A stretch of DNA of 64,000 nt from Actinobacillus sp. (GCA_020026055.1 JAHHRA010000004.1:1-64000), one strand, 5' to 3'; counted from the stretch's first letter, positions 50,289-59,419 are shown. Numbers and translations are program-made. The notes: generated by a model not told the origin, from the sequence alone.

Positions 50289-50443
50289 ATATGATGAATT
50301 GTAAAGAAATATCCCGCTTTTAGTTTCTAGCAAAATAAATAACTTCATAAAATTATCGCGTAATTTTCTACTTGAAGCTTAATTTACAAATAGATATATT
50401 CAGTTTTGATTACAAAATTTATTATTTCAAAAGGAGGATTTTT

Positions 50444-51319
50444 ATGATGCGAATTTTGTTATTCCTTGCCACGAATATGGCAGTATTATTTGTGTTTAAC
50501 ATTATTCTTACTTTGACAGGTGTTCATTCGCAAGATGCATTAAATCTTTTGATTATTGCAAGTTTGTTTGGCTTTGTTGGTTCGTTTATTTCATTGATGA
50601 TGTCAAAAACGATAGCATTACGTTCTGTGGGAGGGGAAGTAATCACTAATCCAACTAATGAAACAGAACGTTGGTTACTACAAACAATAAAAGCATTAGC
50701 TGAAAAAGAAAATTTACCAATGCCTGAAGTGGCAATTTACTATGCTGACGAAATGAATGCGTTCGCAACAGGAGCAAGTAAAAAATCTTCATTAGTTGCC
50801 GTGAGTTCAGGCTTATTGAATAATATGACTAGAGATGAAGTTGAAGCCGTATTGGCTCACGAAATGAGTCATATCAACAATGGCGATATGGTGACGATGG
50901 CATTATTACAAGGTGTGCTTAATACTTTCGTCATTTTTATTTCTCGCTTGCTTGCAAAAATCATTGCGGCTTCGCGAAGTGATGATGAAAACAGTAGCAT
51001 AAATCACGGGATTTATTTTTTAGTTTCAATGGTATTAGAAGTAGTATTTTGTGTGTTAGCTAATATTATCGCAATGTGGTTCTCTCGCTATCGTGAATAC
51101 CGTGCGGATGCAGGGGCTGCTCGTTTGGTTGGTAAGCAAAAAATGATCAATGCGTTAAAACGCCTTAATGCCATTAATGATCCACAGGATATGCAAGGTG
51201 GATTGGCAGCCTTTGGAATTGATGGTAAACGGGGTTCGGTAATGGATTTATTTTTAAGCCACCCACCTATTACGAAACGCATTGAAGCCTTGGAAAAATC
51301 AAACACGATTAGTGTGTAA
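50444..51319 (+). CDS. htpX: membrane metalloprotease HtpX
   Basis: Zinc-dependent inner-membrane protease for quality control of membrane proteins. 291 residues from [18 protein letters not shown]; two N-terminal spans, [11 protein letters not shown] zinc site, two further spans, and the [16 protein letters not shown] motif with the third ligand Glu. Start at 50444 follows AAGGAGG by 7 nt; frame-open upstream codons from 50372 lack support. Closed by a strong terminator. Confidence 0.95.
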   Translation: MMRILLFLATNMAVLFVFNIILTLTGVHSQDALNLLIIASLFGFVGSFISLMMSKTIALRSVGGEVITNPTNETERWLLQTIKALAEKENLPMPEVAIYYADEMNAFATGASKKSSLVAVSSGLLNNMTRDEVEAVLAHEMSHINNGDMVTMALLQGVLNTFVIFISRLLAKIIAASRSDDENSSINHGIYFLVSMVLEVVFCVLANIIAMWFSRYREYRADAGAARLVGKQKMINALKRLNAINDPQDMQGGLAAFGIDGKRGSVMDLFLSHPPITKRIEALEKSNTISV

Positions 51320-51328
51320 AATAGATGG

Positions 51329-51357
51329 AAAAAGCAGGTAAATCCTGCTTTTTTTGC
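51329..51357 (+). terminator. terminator of htpX
   Basis: AAAAGCAGG / CCTGCTTTT stem with TAAAT loop and seven T residues. Confidence 0.88.
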
Positions 51358-51399
51358 TAAAACAAACGCTTTTAACCTTTAAACCAAAACAATAAGCTT

Positions 51400-51874
51400 A
51401 TGATGATGTAAGAAAATCACAAAATTGAAGATATTATTCGCATTTTTAACCAATATTTTAGTCAGAAATATAACACGAGATTAGTTAAGGGCGGAGAAGA
51501 ACCGATTTTCTGCTCACTTACAATGTTCATATAATGCGATTTATTACTACACTTTGCATGAAATTGCATATTGGCTGATCGCAGGCAAAGAACGGCGAAA
51601 ATTGGAAGATTTTGGCTATTGGTACGAACCTGATGGCAGATCGGCTGAACGCCAACGTAAATTTGAAAAAGTCGAAATCAAACCGCAAGCAGTTGAGTGG
51701 ATTTTAGCAACAGCTGTTGATTTTCGTTATTACGCTAGCAGCGACAACCTCAATGACAATATAGGAGATACCACACTATTTAAACAAGCAGTTTACATCC
51801 AAGTGCAAAGCTATATCGAAAATGCTTTATCCGCAAGGACGCAAAGATTAAGGCTGGCGTTATGCGAATTTTAA
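51400..51874 (+). pseudogene. epmC: broken epmC (EF-P hydroxylase, YfcM)
   Basis: Two frames together spell a YfcM-like protein. The first runs from three ATGs at 51400-51408 followed at once by TAA, then ENHKIEDIIRIFNQYF and NTRLVKGGEEPIF. After that the frame shifts, several residues (the AHGFYAS region) are missing, and the second frame continues SYNAIYYYTLHEIAYW, DFGYWYEPDGRSAERQ and VEIKPQAVEWILA, ending early after ALSARTQR. The HEIxHW iron site of YfcM reads HEIAYW, so a ligand is gone too. Its normal role is hydroxylating beta-lysylated EF-P. No working product is expected. Confidence 0.85.
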
Positions 51875-52023
51875 TGGCACGCCATAGGCATTGTGAATTG
51901 AGATTTTGATTGGACGAGGATTTAAGCTTATTAAAGTAATTATTTTTTTACAGAGAATATTAGATTTGAAAATTTTCACATATCAAAAGTAAAAAAGTTA
52001 AATATCATTTAAAGGAGATTAAA

Positions 52024-52040
52024 ATGAAAAAACATTGTTA
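52024..52040 (+). repeat. A-tract frame break at the start of the outer-membrane protein gene
   Basis: The ATG at 52024, with a perfect AAAGGAG ribosome site, is followed by six A and then CATTGTTAG, giving MKKHC-stop. Seven A would give MKKTLLATLVLGL, a perfect signal peptide in frame with the barrel. So the gene is off by one base: slippage, decay or sequence error. Confidence 0.8.
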
Positions 52041-52625
52041 GCCACATTGGTGCTAGGTTTAACAGCTGTTTCAACTGCTCAAGCTGAGCTTAAATATTTT
52101 ACGCAGTTGGATTTGGGAATGAGTCGTTTAAAATTCAACGGAAAATTTGAAGGTGATGACATAAGCAGCAATGATAGTAAGACTAATTTCAGCCAACGTA
52201 TTGCCTTAGGGTTGGATTTTGATGGAAGCAACCGTTTGGCTTTTGATTTCTCTAATTTTGGTAAGGCATATGATGAGAGTTGGAATGAAAAAATAGATCA
52301 TGGTACTGCAAGTCTTCGTGCTTATAGTATAGGTGTAACCTATAGTTATGCGTTTTTACTCGAATCTATTATTCGCCCTTATATTGGTGCACGTCTAGGA
52401 CTTGGTTTTATAAGAGCTAAAGCGGATAGTACTGATTTATGGGGATTTGAATCATTTAGATTGAATCAAACAAAATTTAGCATTAGTGCAACAGCAGGAG
52501 CGGAATATAAAATTACCGATCGTTTTAGTACAGGTGCAGGGTTAGAATATAATCGTTTTATTGGTACTTCTCCTTACACGTTACAAAATTTCGGAGCCAA
52601 TGTTTTCGCCCGCTATACTTTTTAA
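52035..52625 (+). CDS. opacity-type outer-membrane beta-barrel protein (frame-interrupted)
   Basis: Open from a TTG at 52035, but the natural start is the ATG at 52024 in another frame (see the A-tract entry). The 196 residues hold the rest of a signal peptide (LLATLVLGLTAVSTAQA), alternating beta-strand segments, conserved IRPYIGARLGLGF and AGAEYKITDRFSTGAGLEYNRF, and end in ...FARYTF, the terminal Phe recognised by Bam. It resembles the eight-stranded Opa/OmpA-like porin family of Pasteurellaceae. Probably off in this sequence; expression from the TTG, 17 nt from the ribosome site, would be poor. Confidence 0.75.
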   Translation: MLATLVLGLTAVSTAQAELKYFTQLDLGMSRLKFNGKFEGDDISSNDSKTNFSQRIALGLDFDGSNRLAFDFSNFGKAYDESWNEKIDHGTASLRAYSIGVTYSYAFLLESIIRPYIGARLGLGFIRAKADSTDLWGFESFRLNQTKFSISATAGAEYKITDRFSTGAGLEYNRFIGTSPYTLQNFGANVFARYTF

Positions 52626-52660
52626 CCGCATAGGTGGATAACGCTACCAAATTCGGCAAA

Positions 52661-52684
52661 AAAAAGCACATCATTTGATGTGCG
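52661..52684 (-). terminator. terminator of the amidohydrolase gene (convergent with omp)
   Basis: GCACATCA / TGATGTGC; on the minus strand followed by TTTTTTT. On the plus side GTTTTG follows, so partly bidirectional. Confidence 0.8.
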
Positions 52685-52709
52685 TTTTGATTTGCAATGT
52701 CTTATCTGA

Positions 52710-54158
52710 TTATTCAACTACTTCGCCAATATCCGTAATCGTGGCTCGTACTTTTTGTTCAAAGGCTCGGGCAGTTTGGATGATTTGTTTTTCATCAACT
52801 GTAGTTAGCTTACGATCTTGCATGAGGATTTTGCCATCAACGATTGCATGTTTTACATCATTTGCATTAGCTCCATAAACTAAAGCAGAGTACGGATCAT
52901 ACATAGGATTCATATGTGGAGCTTGGGTGTCAACAACAATAATATCTGCAAGCTTATTTGTTTCCAGTGAACCTATTTTATCATCCATTTGTAAAACTTT
53001 TGCACTACCAATAGTTGCCATTTTTACAACTTCAATAGCAGGCATTGCCATGCGATCTTTGTTCGCAAGTTTATGAAACTTTCCAACAAGGTTTAGCACA
53101 TTCATAGTACTTAATGTGTTGCTAGACATTGGACCGTCTGTGCCCAAGCCCACAGCAATGCCTTGTTTTAACATAGCAACTACAGGTGCAATTCCATTAG
53201 CTGATTTAGTATTTGCACCAATATTATGAGCAATTCCAACTGAGTGTTTTTTTAACAAAGCAATGTCGTTATCATTTAAATGAATAGCATGGGCTGCCAC
53301 TACTTTGTTATTTAAAGCTCCAATTTCTGCCATATACTGCACAGGGGTTTTGCCGTTAGTGCGTTTAGCAATAGCATCTTTTTCACGCTGGGTTTCTGCA
53401 AGATGAATTAACATAGGCACATCCATTTCTATGGATAATTTCGCAATTTTCTGTAAATCTTCAGTGCTATTGGTGTAAGGAGCGTGAGGGGCAAAGGCAG
53501 GGGTTATACGAGGATGGTTTTTATATTGCTTAATAAATTTAATAGCATAAGCGAGACCTTCCTTAGCATTTTTTGAGTCGCCAACGGGAAACTTAATTAC
53601 TGTTTCACCCAGTACTGCACGCATACCGATTTTGTCTACAGTTTTAGCAACTTCATCTTCAAAGTAATACATATCAGCATAAGTAGTTACTCCACCTTTT
53701 AACATTTCGACATTAGCTAAATCAGCTCCAATGCGTACCATTTCAGGAGAAACTAGTTTTTTCTCCAAAGGGAACATATAGCGATGTAATCTATCAGGTA
53801 CATCATCAGCGAGGGAACGGAAAACCGTCATTGAAGCGTGGGTGTGAGTGTTAATTAACCCTGGCATCACAATATCGCCCTTAACATCTAAGACTTTAGG
53901 GGATTGATAGTTTTTTAATAAATCAGCATTTCCCACTGCCAGAATTTTATTCCCTTTAATTACCACTACTCCTTTTTCAAAAATTTGATGTTGAGCATTC
54001 ATGGTTAAAACTGTGCCATTTTTAATGATCAAGTCAGCCTTTAAAGGTTTGGTTTGAGCCACAGAAAAGTTTAGCATTGTCACATTCATAACAATTGTCA
54101 TCATGAGTTTCCAAAAAGTTTTACGCATAGAAATGAGTTTCCAAAAAGTTTTACGCAT
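52710..54158 (-). CDS. exported TRZ/ATZ-type amidohydrolase
   Basis: About 482 residues from the ATG at 54158, which has GGAGAAAA 7 nt upstream. The N-terminus (MRKTFWKLISMRKTFWKLMM followed by a hydrophobic stretch and SVAQ) looks like a signal peptide with a doubled n-region. Mature part: metal-dependent deaminase/chlorohydrolase fold with GLINTHTHASM, HAPYTNS, HLAETQREKD, VAAHAIHLN and GTDGPMSSNT, i.e. all metal ligands. Closest by pattern to 5-methylthioadenosine/S-adenosylhomocysteine deaminases, but most of these are cytoplasmic, so a periplasmic location and its substrate are open questions. Leader carries a terminator-like hairpin. Confidence 0.8.
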   Translation of the reverse strand: MRKTFWKLISMRKTFWKLMMTIVMNVTMLNFSVAQTKPLKADLIIKNGTVLTMNAQHQIFEKGVVVIKGNKILAVGNADLLKNYQSPKVLDVKGDIVMPGLINTHTHASMTVFRSLADDVPDRLHRYMFPLEKKLVSPEMVRIGADLANVEMLKGGVTTYADMYYFEDEVAKTVDKIGMRAVLGETVIKFPVGDSKNAKEGLAYAIKFIKQYKNHPRITPAFAPHAPYTNSTEDLQKIAKLSIEMDVPMLIHLAETQREKDAIAKRTNGKTPVQYMAEIGALNNKVVAAHAIHLNDNDIALLKKHSVGIAHNIGANTKSANGIAPVVAMLKQGIAVGLGTDGPMSSNTLSTMNVLNLVGKFHKLANKDRMAMPAIEVVKMATIGSAKVLQMDDKIGSLETNKLADIIVVDTQAPHMNPMYDPYSALVYGANANDVKHAIVDGKILMQDRKLTTVDEKQIIQTARAFEQKVRATITDIGEVVE

Positions 54159-54162
54159 AGAA
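54103..54162 (-). repeat. 30-nt perfect tandem duplication over the start of the amidohydrolase gene
   Basis: Copies 54103-54132 and 54133-54162 are identical and contain the ATG, so the protein starts MRKTFWKLIS and then repeats MRKTFWKL. In frame, hence tolerated. Only the outer ATG has the AAGGAG ribosome site. Confidence 0.9.
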
Positions 54163-54186
54163 TTTTCTCCTTTAAATTTGAAACAT

Positions 54187-54219
54187 AAAAAAACAGCCGA
54201 ACATAATATGCTCGGCTGT
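54187..54219 (-). terminator. terminator in the leader of the amidohydrolase gene (possible attenuator)
   Basis: On the minus strand ACAGCCGA / TCGGCTGT with an 11-nt loop, then seven T. It ends 29 nt before the ATG at 54158, leaving no room for a promoter in between, while a good promoter lies upstream at 54331-54358. Confidence 0.7.
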
Positions 54220-54330
54220 AGGTATTTTAATAGACAAAACAAGGATTGAAGCTTGTGTTCGTTTCTGATTTCTTCGTTTTCTAATTTTAATCATCAGCTA
54301 TTTTCATCTTCAATCTAAAAAATTTGGTGA

Positions 54331-54358
54331 ATTATATGCAAGGATTTTGGAAATGCAA
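54331..54358 (-). promoter_or_regulatory. promoter of the amidohydrolase transcript
   Basis: TTGCAT, 16 bp, TATAAT on the minus strand. Start expected near 54324, giving a leader of about 165 nt that includes a small frame (54172-54294) running through the terminator hairpin. Confidence 0.5.
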
Positions 54359-54460
54359 GTTTTTTGAAATTATATGCAGTAAAAATGTTATTTTGAATTG
54401 TAATAAAGAAACTAGCTTCCAAGCGAAAGCAACTCAGACAATAAGTTAAAACAAAAAATT

Positions 54461-54919
54461 TTACTTATTTGTATCTTTCAATAACGCCTCTAAACTCGAT
54501 CGAATATCTGTGACGTGTTCGACATATAAACTCTTTTGTTCTTGAGTCTCAATCATATAAAGAATAGTCTCTGATAGAGTCATATTCATTTTTTGTGAAC
54601 AATCAGCAAGACGTTTCCAAACTTGAAAGTCGAGATCGATTGATTTTTTACGAGTATGTGGATGTTCAGCGTTGAAAAAGCGTTTACGTTTGGCTCGTAT
54701 TGCTTGGTCTAGCTTAGTTTTGAGAGCAGGGTGGAGATGACGTTTGATCCAGTTTTCAATAAAATCAGTATTATTTTCATTTTCAATCAAGGCTTGAATC
54801 TGTTGTTGATTGAGGCTTTTTTCTTGATAACGGCAAATTTGTTCATTATTACGATATTTTTGGATCAAATAATCCCATTTCCATTTAGCTTCTTGATTGC
54901 TTAATTGTTGGTATTTCAT
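54461..54919 (-). CDS. matP: macrodomain Ter protein MatP
   Basis: Organises the replication-terminus macrodomain by binding matS and tethering sites. 152 residues: N-terminal four-helix part (NQEAKWKWDYLIQKYRNNEQICRY), ribbon-helix-helix (KKSIDLDFQVWKRLADCSQKMNMTLSETILYMI) and C-terminal coiled coil. MukBEF, whose action MatP locally opposes in E. coli, is encoded at 36522-43030. I saw no matS sequence within the window. matP-lon adjacency of enterics is interrupted here by ppnN. Confidence 0.93.
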   Translation of the reverse strand: MKYQQLSNQEAKWKWDYLIQKYRNNEQICRYQEKSLNQQQIQALIENENNTDFIENWIKRHLHPALKTKLDQAIRAKRKRFFNAEHPHTRKKSIDLDFQVWKRLADCSQKMNMTLSETILYMIETQEQKSLYVEHVTDIRSSLEALLKDTNK

Positions 54920-55038
54920 AGGCAGTTTTAAATTTCGTCATAAGTTAAAACAGGTTATCTGTTACTCCGTTACGTTGTAACTCGCATCAATTCTAAAATA
55001 AAATTGCTCAAAAAACGAGTCCTTTTGTGAATTAAATT

Positions 55039-56409
55039 TTAATCTTGATAATTAATTTCATAGCAAGGTTCATATGGTGTTCCTGTCGGGATTTTCATTC
55101 GATGTTGTTTTACAAATGCTCGCAATAATTTATCCATTTTCTGCATCAAACTTGGTGCACCATTAAGTTTAAATTTACCATATTTTGCTACTTCTGCTTT
55201 ACTTTCTGGTTTAATATTTCCTGCTACGATACCTGAAAAAGCACGTCTTAAATTTGCAACTAATTCCATTTCGGGTTGATCAGTATGTAAATTAAGGTTT
55301 TGCATATTTTCGTGAGTTGGGATAAAAGGTTTTTGTAAAGCTTCTTCAACGAATAAACTCCAATTAAAACAATAGGCATCATTATTTGCTTGGCGTTGTG
55401 CAGTCACGTTTTCAATACTTTGTTTCATTTGTCTGGCAACTCGCACAGGGTCATCAATGATGATGTCATAGTATTGTTGCACTTTTTCACCAAAAACTTC
55501 GACCATAAATTGATTAATTGCGTCGAAATAATCTGCACATTCTTTTGGACCAGTGAGAATAAGTGGTAGAATTAATCCCTCGTTTTTCGGATGCATTTTA
55601 ATGCCTAAAATATATAAAAATTCTTCAAATGTGCCAGGACCACCTGCGAAAATGATGAAACCATGACCCATCCGTACAAAAGCTTCAAGGCGTTTTTCGA
55701 TATCAGGCATAATAATTAATTCATTGACAATTGGGTTTGGAGCTTCTGAAGCGATGATCGAAGGTTCAGTAATACCAATAAAACGGCTGGCAGAATAACG
55801 TTGGTTAGCATGCCCAACAGCAGCACCTTTCATTGGTGCTTCCATTACTCCTGTACCACAACCCGTAATGATATTAAGCTCACGTAAACCTAGCTCAGAA
55901 CCGACTGCACGGCAGTAAGCATATTCCACATCATTAATTGAATGTCCACCCCAGCATACGACTAAGCTTGGTTTTTCTCCTGTTTTGAAAGCTCGAGCAT
56001 TACGTAAAATATCAAATACTTGATTAGTTAAGTAATAACTATCTTGGTTATCTGAATGGTTATTGCGGTGGTTGAGGATGTGTACAAATAAAATATCGCG
56101 TAACACCGCAAACAAATGATATTGAATATTTTGAATCATTTTTCCATCAACAAAAGCACTTTCAGGCGGATTATGTAGTTCAAGTCTTACTCCACGTTCG
56201 CTTTTGAGTAATTTAATATCAAAATCTTGATAACGGCTTAATAAAGCGTGGCTGTTATCCGTGATGAATCCTGAACTTAATACTGCTAGTGAACAGTTAC
56301 GATAGAGTTGATAAAGTGGGGTTTGAGCAGTTTGATTGAGGTATTTAACTTCTAAATGTGAGAGTTGCTCCATACTGCCTTTAGGATTAACTTCATAAAT
56401 TTTTTGCAT
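55039..56409 (-). CDS. ppnN: pyrimidine/purine nucleotide 5'-monophosphate nucleosidase PpnN
   Basis: LOG-family enzyme cleaving nucleoside monophosphates to base and ribose 5-phosphate; in E. coli it is stimulated by (p)ppGpp. 456 residues, normal length, with N-terminal PpnN-specific domain, the Rossmann core ([24 protein letters not shown]), the LOG motif [11 protein letters not shown] and the C-terminal extension. Single gene; 119 nt separate it from matP. Confidence 0.92.
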   Translation of the reverse strand: MQKIYEVNPKGSMEQLSHLEVKYLNQTAQTPLYQLYRNCSLAVLSSGFITDNSHALLSRYQDFDIKLLKSERGVRLELHNPPESAFVDGKMIQNIQYHLFAVLRDILFVHILNHRNNHSDNQDSYYLTNQVFDILRNARAFKTGEKPSLVVCWGGHSINDVEYAYCRAVGSELGLRELNIITGCGTGVMEAPMKGAAVGHANQRYSASRFIGITEPSIIASEAPNPIVNELIIMPDIEKRLEAFVRMGHGFIIFAGGPGTFEEFLYILGIKMHPKNEGLILPLILTGPKECADYFDAINQFMVEVFGEKVQQYYDIIIDDPVRVARQMKQSIENVTAQRQANNDAYCFNWSLFVEEALQKPFIPTHENMQNLNLHTDQPEMELVANLRRAFSGIVAGNIKPESKAEVAKYGKFKLNGAPSLMQKMDKLLRAFVKQHRMKIPTGTPYEPCYEINYQD

Positions 56410-56511
56410 AGAAAACTCCGTAAAATAACTGAGATTGCCATTCTCTAAAACTCTTTCTGATAAATCAATGCTAAATATAAATTATTAGATAATTATCCTC
56501 AAAATCAAAAA

Positions 56512-56527
56512 ATATGTCATAATGACA
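56512..56527. promoter_or_regulatory. palindrome upstream of the Lon-like gene
   Basis: TGTCAT-A-ATGACA, inside a wider inverted repeat (CAAAATCAAA ... TTTGATTTTA, 56500-56537) ending near ACGTGTGA. May be an operator or a dyad-family relative with an insert. Confidence 0.3.
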
Positions 56528-56560
56528 AATTTGATTTTAAACGTGTGAATATTTAAGAAA

Positions 56561-58363
56561 ATGAATACAGTGAATGAAATTAGCTCTGATAAATCTTGTA
56601 AAATAGGGGATAAGTACCAGCTTCAAACAACACAATTAACGCCTTGTATTGAAAATTTTCCGTTAGCAACTTTTCCTGAAGAATTAAATTTTTTTTCTTT
56701 TCAATTACAAAGTAAAAAAGTGCTAGAAACGTTTTTGCAATTAGATACACAAAAGTTATTGGTGTTACAAACTGAAAATATAGCGGAATATGCTCCCTTT
56801 GTCGCAGATTTCATTCAAGATTTTTATCAAAAACACGCTTTGAAAATCGAAAAATTTTTCTATCAAGCTAAACGCAATAGAGAAGGACAAACAGTCTTTA
56901 CTCGATTGTCTAAATATCAATCTCCTAAAGTGATGACGGGTTTGTATGTAGATAGCACGAGCCTTTTTGGTAAGCTTTACTTCGATGAAAAATCAAAACA
57001 AAGCCACATTCAACTTGGGATGGTACAAGAAGCTAGCGGAGGCGTGTTACTTTTAAATGTAGCTGAATTGTTGAATAATTTTCGTCTTTGGCAACGTTTA
57101 AAAACGTTGCTAGTAACACAGGTTTTAGTCTGGCAAGGAGAAGATAAACGAGGATATTTCCCATTTGAACTTGCTGATTATCCATTGAATTTAAAAGTCA
57201 TTTTGTTAGGTACGCGAGAAGAATTAGCACGTTTTCATGATGCTGAATTTAATCTTTACCAACTTGCTGATTATGCTGAATTGGAAGAAATGGTTGATTT
57301 AAGACAACATAATAATGCTAACAAATGGTTTTGGTGGGTGAAGTCCCTAGCAGAACAACAGCATAAAAAAATTGAAATCGAGGCAATTAATCTCTTATAC
57401 CAACAATTTGTTCGTGAAAGTGAAAGTCTCAATTGGGTGAGCTTATCACCGTGGCGAATTGAAAAAATTTTCCAGCAAGCTACTTTGCTTAACAAAACAC
57501 AACATGATGAAAATAGCGTAAATTTATTGACAGTTGATATTTTACGCCAATATTTCACACAGAAAGATCAGCAACAAAGCCAACTGCGTGAGCAAGCTTA
57601 TCAAGCCATTTTGCAAGATCAAATCTATATTGCTACTGATGGCGAAAGAGTAGGGCAAATTAATGGTTTATCAGTGGTGGAGTATGCAGGTGTGCCAAAG
57701 ACTTTTGGAGAGCCTGTGCGGATCAGTTGCCTTGTGCAATTTGGTGATGGAGAAGTGATCGATATTGAACGTAAAAATGAACTTGCAGGAAATGTGCATA
57801 GCAAAGGATTGATGATAGCAGAAGCTTGTCTTGCTAATGTATTACATCTTCCAGCTCAACTTCCGTTTTCTGCTACCGTCGTTTTTGAACAATCTTATGG
57901 CGAAATTGACGGTGATAGTGCTTCATTAGCGTGTTTTTTAAGCTTAGTTAGTAGCCTTGCTGATGAATTATTGCCCCAAGCTATTGCTGTAACAGGTGCA
58001 ATTGATCAATTTGGGCGAGTGCACACAGTAGGGAGTGTGAATGATAAAATTGAAGGTTTTTTTGCGATTTGTCAGGCGAGGGGATTAACTGGGAAACAAG
58101 GCGTCATCATTCCTAAAGCCACACTTGAACAATTAAGTTTATCTGAGGAATTACAATCTGCAGTTGATAAACGAATTTTTTCGCTTTGGGCAGTCGAAAA
58201 TATCAATCAGGCTTGCGAGATTATGTTTAAGCAACCATTATTGTTGAATGAGGAAACATGGCAAGTAGGGAAAGGCAATGTTTCACTTATTGATAAAATT
58301 CATCGCCGCTTAGGAGAAAATGCTGAAAAAAGTGGCTTTTTCACACGATTATGGCGACATTAA
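56561..58363 (+). CDS. ycbZ: Lon-like ATP-dependent protease (YcbZ/LonH family)
   Basis: 600 residues. C-terminal Lon-type Ser-Lys proteolytic domain: nucleophile Ser453 in DGDSAS and general base Lys496 in VGSVNDKIEGF; ATGDG-type entry VSCL/GDGEVIDIERKNELAGNVHSKG precedes. The N-terminal 350 residues match the YcbZ-specific region rather than a canonical AAA+ module; no strong Walker A is visible, so ATP use is doubtful. In enterics it lies next to matP and fabA; fabA is not here. Confidence 0.85.
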   Translation: MNTVNEISSDKSCKIGDKYQLQTTQLTPCIENFPLATFPEELNFFSFQLQSKKVLETFLQLDTQKLLVLQTENIAEYAPFVADFIQDFYQKHALKIEKFFYQAKRNREGQTVFTRLSKYQSPKVMTGLYVDSTSLFGKLYFDEKSKQSHIQLGMVQEASGGVLLLNVAELLNNFRLWQRLKTLLVTQVLVWQGEDKRGYFPFELADYPLNLKVILLGTREELARFHDAEFNLYQLADYAELEEMVDLRQHNNANKWFWWVKSLAEQQHKKIEIEAINLLYQQFVRESESLNWVSLSPWRIEKIFQQATLLNKTQHDENSVNLLTVDILRQYFTQKDQQQSQLREQAYQAILQDQIYIATDGERVGQINGLSVVEYAGVPKTFGEPVRISCLVQFGDGEVIDIERKNELAGNVHSKGLMIAEACLANVLHLPAQLPFSATVVFEQSYGEIDGDSASLACFLSLVSSLADELLPQAIAVTGAIDQFGRVHTVGSVNDKIEGFFAICQARGLTGKQGVIIPKATLEQLSLSEELQSAVDKRIFSLWAVENINQACEIMFKQPLLLNEETWQVGKGNVSLIDKIHRRLGENAEKSGFFTRLWRH

Positions 58364-58458
58364 TTAATTATTAACTTTAGTTACAAAATACGGAGTTTAG
58401 TATTCAAAATTTGTCTTGTTAATATGGTTACGTTCAACATGCTTGTAATTTTTTATAA

Positions 58459-58487
58459 GAAATTTTTTCTGATTTTACTGGCGTGAA
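58459..58487. repeat. dyad element, right half (after the Lon-like gene)
   Basis: AGAAATTTTTTCTGATTTT then ACTGGCGTGA, ending 3 nt before the next terminator. Confidence 0.65.
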
Positions 58488-58490
58488 CAA

Positions 58491-58528
58491 TCAATAAAAA
58501 ACGCTTCAAATGAGGCGTTTTTTATTGA
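58491..58528. terminator. bidirectional terminator after the Lon-like gene
   Basis: 18-nt arms (TCAATAAAAAACGCTTCA / TGAGGCGTTTTTTATTGA) with one G-U pair and a 2-nt centre; A and T runs sit in the outer stem, so it works on either strand. Confidence 0.85.
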
Positions 58529-58657
58529 TTATTCTAAAAGCGTTTACTATTTATAATTAATTTTATGTATTTTGTTTTATTGCATTGGTAATTTTTTATC
58601 AGTCTTGTAATTATTTAACGAATAGATTGCTTATTGTCGCAGGGAGCCAACCAGTAA

Positions 58658-58678
58658 GTGTTCTTTGTAAAAGAACAC
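58658..58678. repeat. 21-bp perfect palindrome in the gap before priC
   Basis: GTGTTCTTT-GTA-AAAGAACAC. Alone in the otherwise featureless stretch 58529-58840. No T tail; perhaps an operator or small hairpin RNA element. Confidence 0.45.
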
Positions 58679-58840
58679 AAATAATTCTTGAAATAAGGCA
58701 TTAATAGTGAAGAAAGTCAACTAAAGTATAGATAAAGCAATAAGAAAACGCATAAATTCCTCTGTTTACGGTTTAGCATGAGAAGTATGACTGTATTAAA
58801 GAAAGAACAAAATATCAACTAATTGTTTGCTTTTCATTTT

Positions 58841-59419
58841 TTAAGAGCGCTGTAAATATTCTTCTAAATTTTCAATCGCATTCAGTGCTTTCTGGCGCCT
58901 TTTTTGTTGAAATTCAAGCTGTTTACTGAGATGTTGTTGCTCTTGTTGAGGGCAGATGGCGAGCCGATCTTGGATTTGATCGATTTTGAGATTTAACTCA
59001 GTTAATGCTTCATAGTATTTTGCTAAACGTTCACGAGGGGGAAGCGTATGGATTTGTTGGCGTAGTACTTCACGAGAAGTATAGTTTTGAATGTTAGGAA
59101 TAACGTTTTTAGTCGGTGTGCTAAATTGACGATCTAATGCTTCCCGCAATGCAGCACATTGGTTGATAATTTTTTCGCTAAGATAATGGGCTTTCTCTGT
59201 GTCATTTGCTTGAAGCTGAGAGAGGTGCTCAAGCGTGCGATGTATTTCGGTAAAATAAAAATCAAGGGTTTCGAAATTTTGAGTAAAAAGCCCATTTTCA
59301 AAACACATTTGGATAGTATGATTCCGTTTATCTTGGAATTGTTTTTCCCAACGTTGTAGACATTGATTGAGTTGTTGGTAGCGTTGTTGGTATAGCTGAG
59401 TGTGTGTAGTATAAGTCAT
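58841..59419 (-). CDS. priC: primosomal replication protein PriC
   Basis: Helps reload DnaB at stalled forks with gaps, via SSB. 192 residues, all helical, with LYQQRYQQLNQCLQRWEKQF and the family end LPPRERLAKYYEALTELNLKID. Slightly longer than the E. coli protein (175). Low conservation is normal for PriC. Divergent from prmB. Confidence 0.82.
   Translation of the reverse strand: MTYTTHTQLYQQRYQQLNQCLQRWEKQFQDKRNHTIQMCFENGLFTQNFETLDFYFTEIHRTLEHLSQLQANDTEKAHYLSEKIINQCAALREALDRQFSTPTKNVIPNIQNYTSREVLRQQIHTLPPRERLAKYYEALTELNLKIDQIQDRLAICPQQEQQHLSKQLEFQQKRRQKALNAIENLEEYLQRS

Noticed and set aside
54172..54294. 40-residue basic small protein before the amidohydrolase gene
   Set aside because: It runs through a terminator hairpin and lacks a ribosome site; kept only as a possible leader frame, not as a gene.
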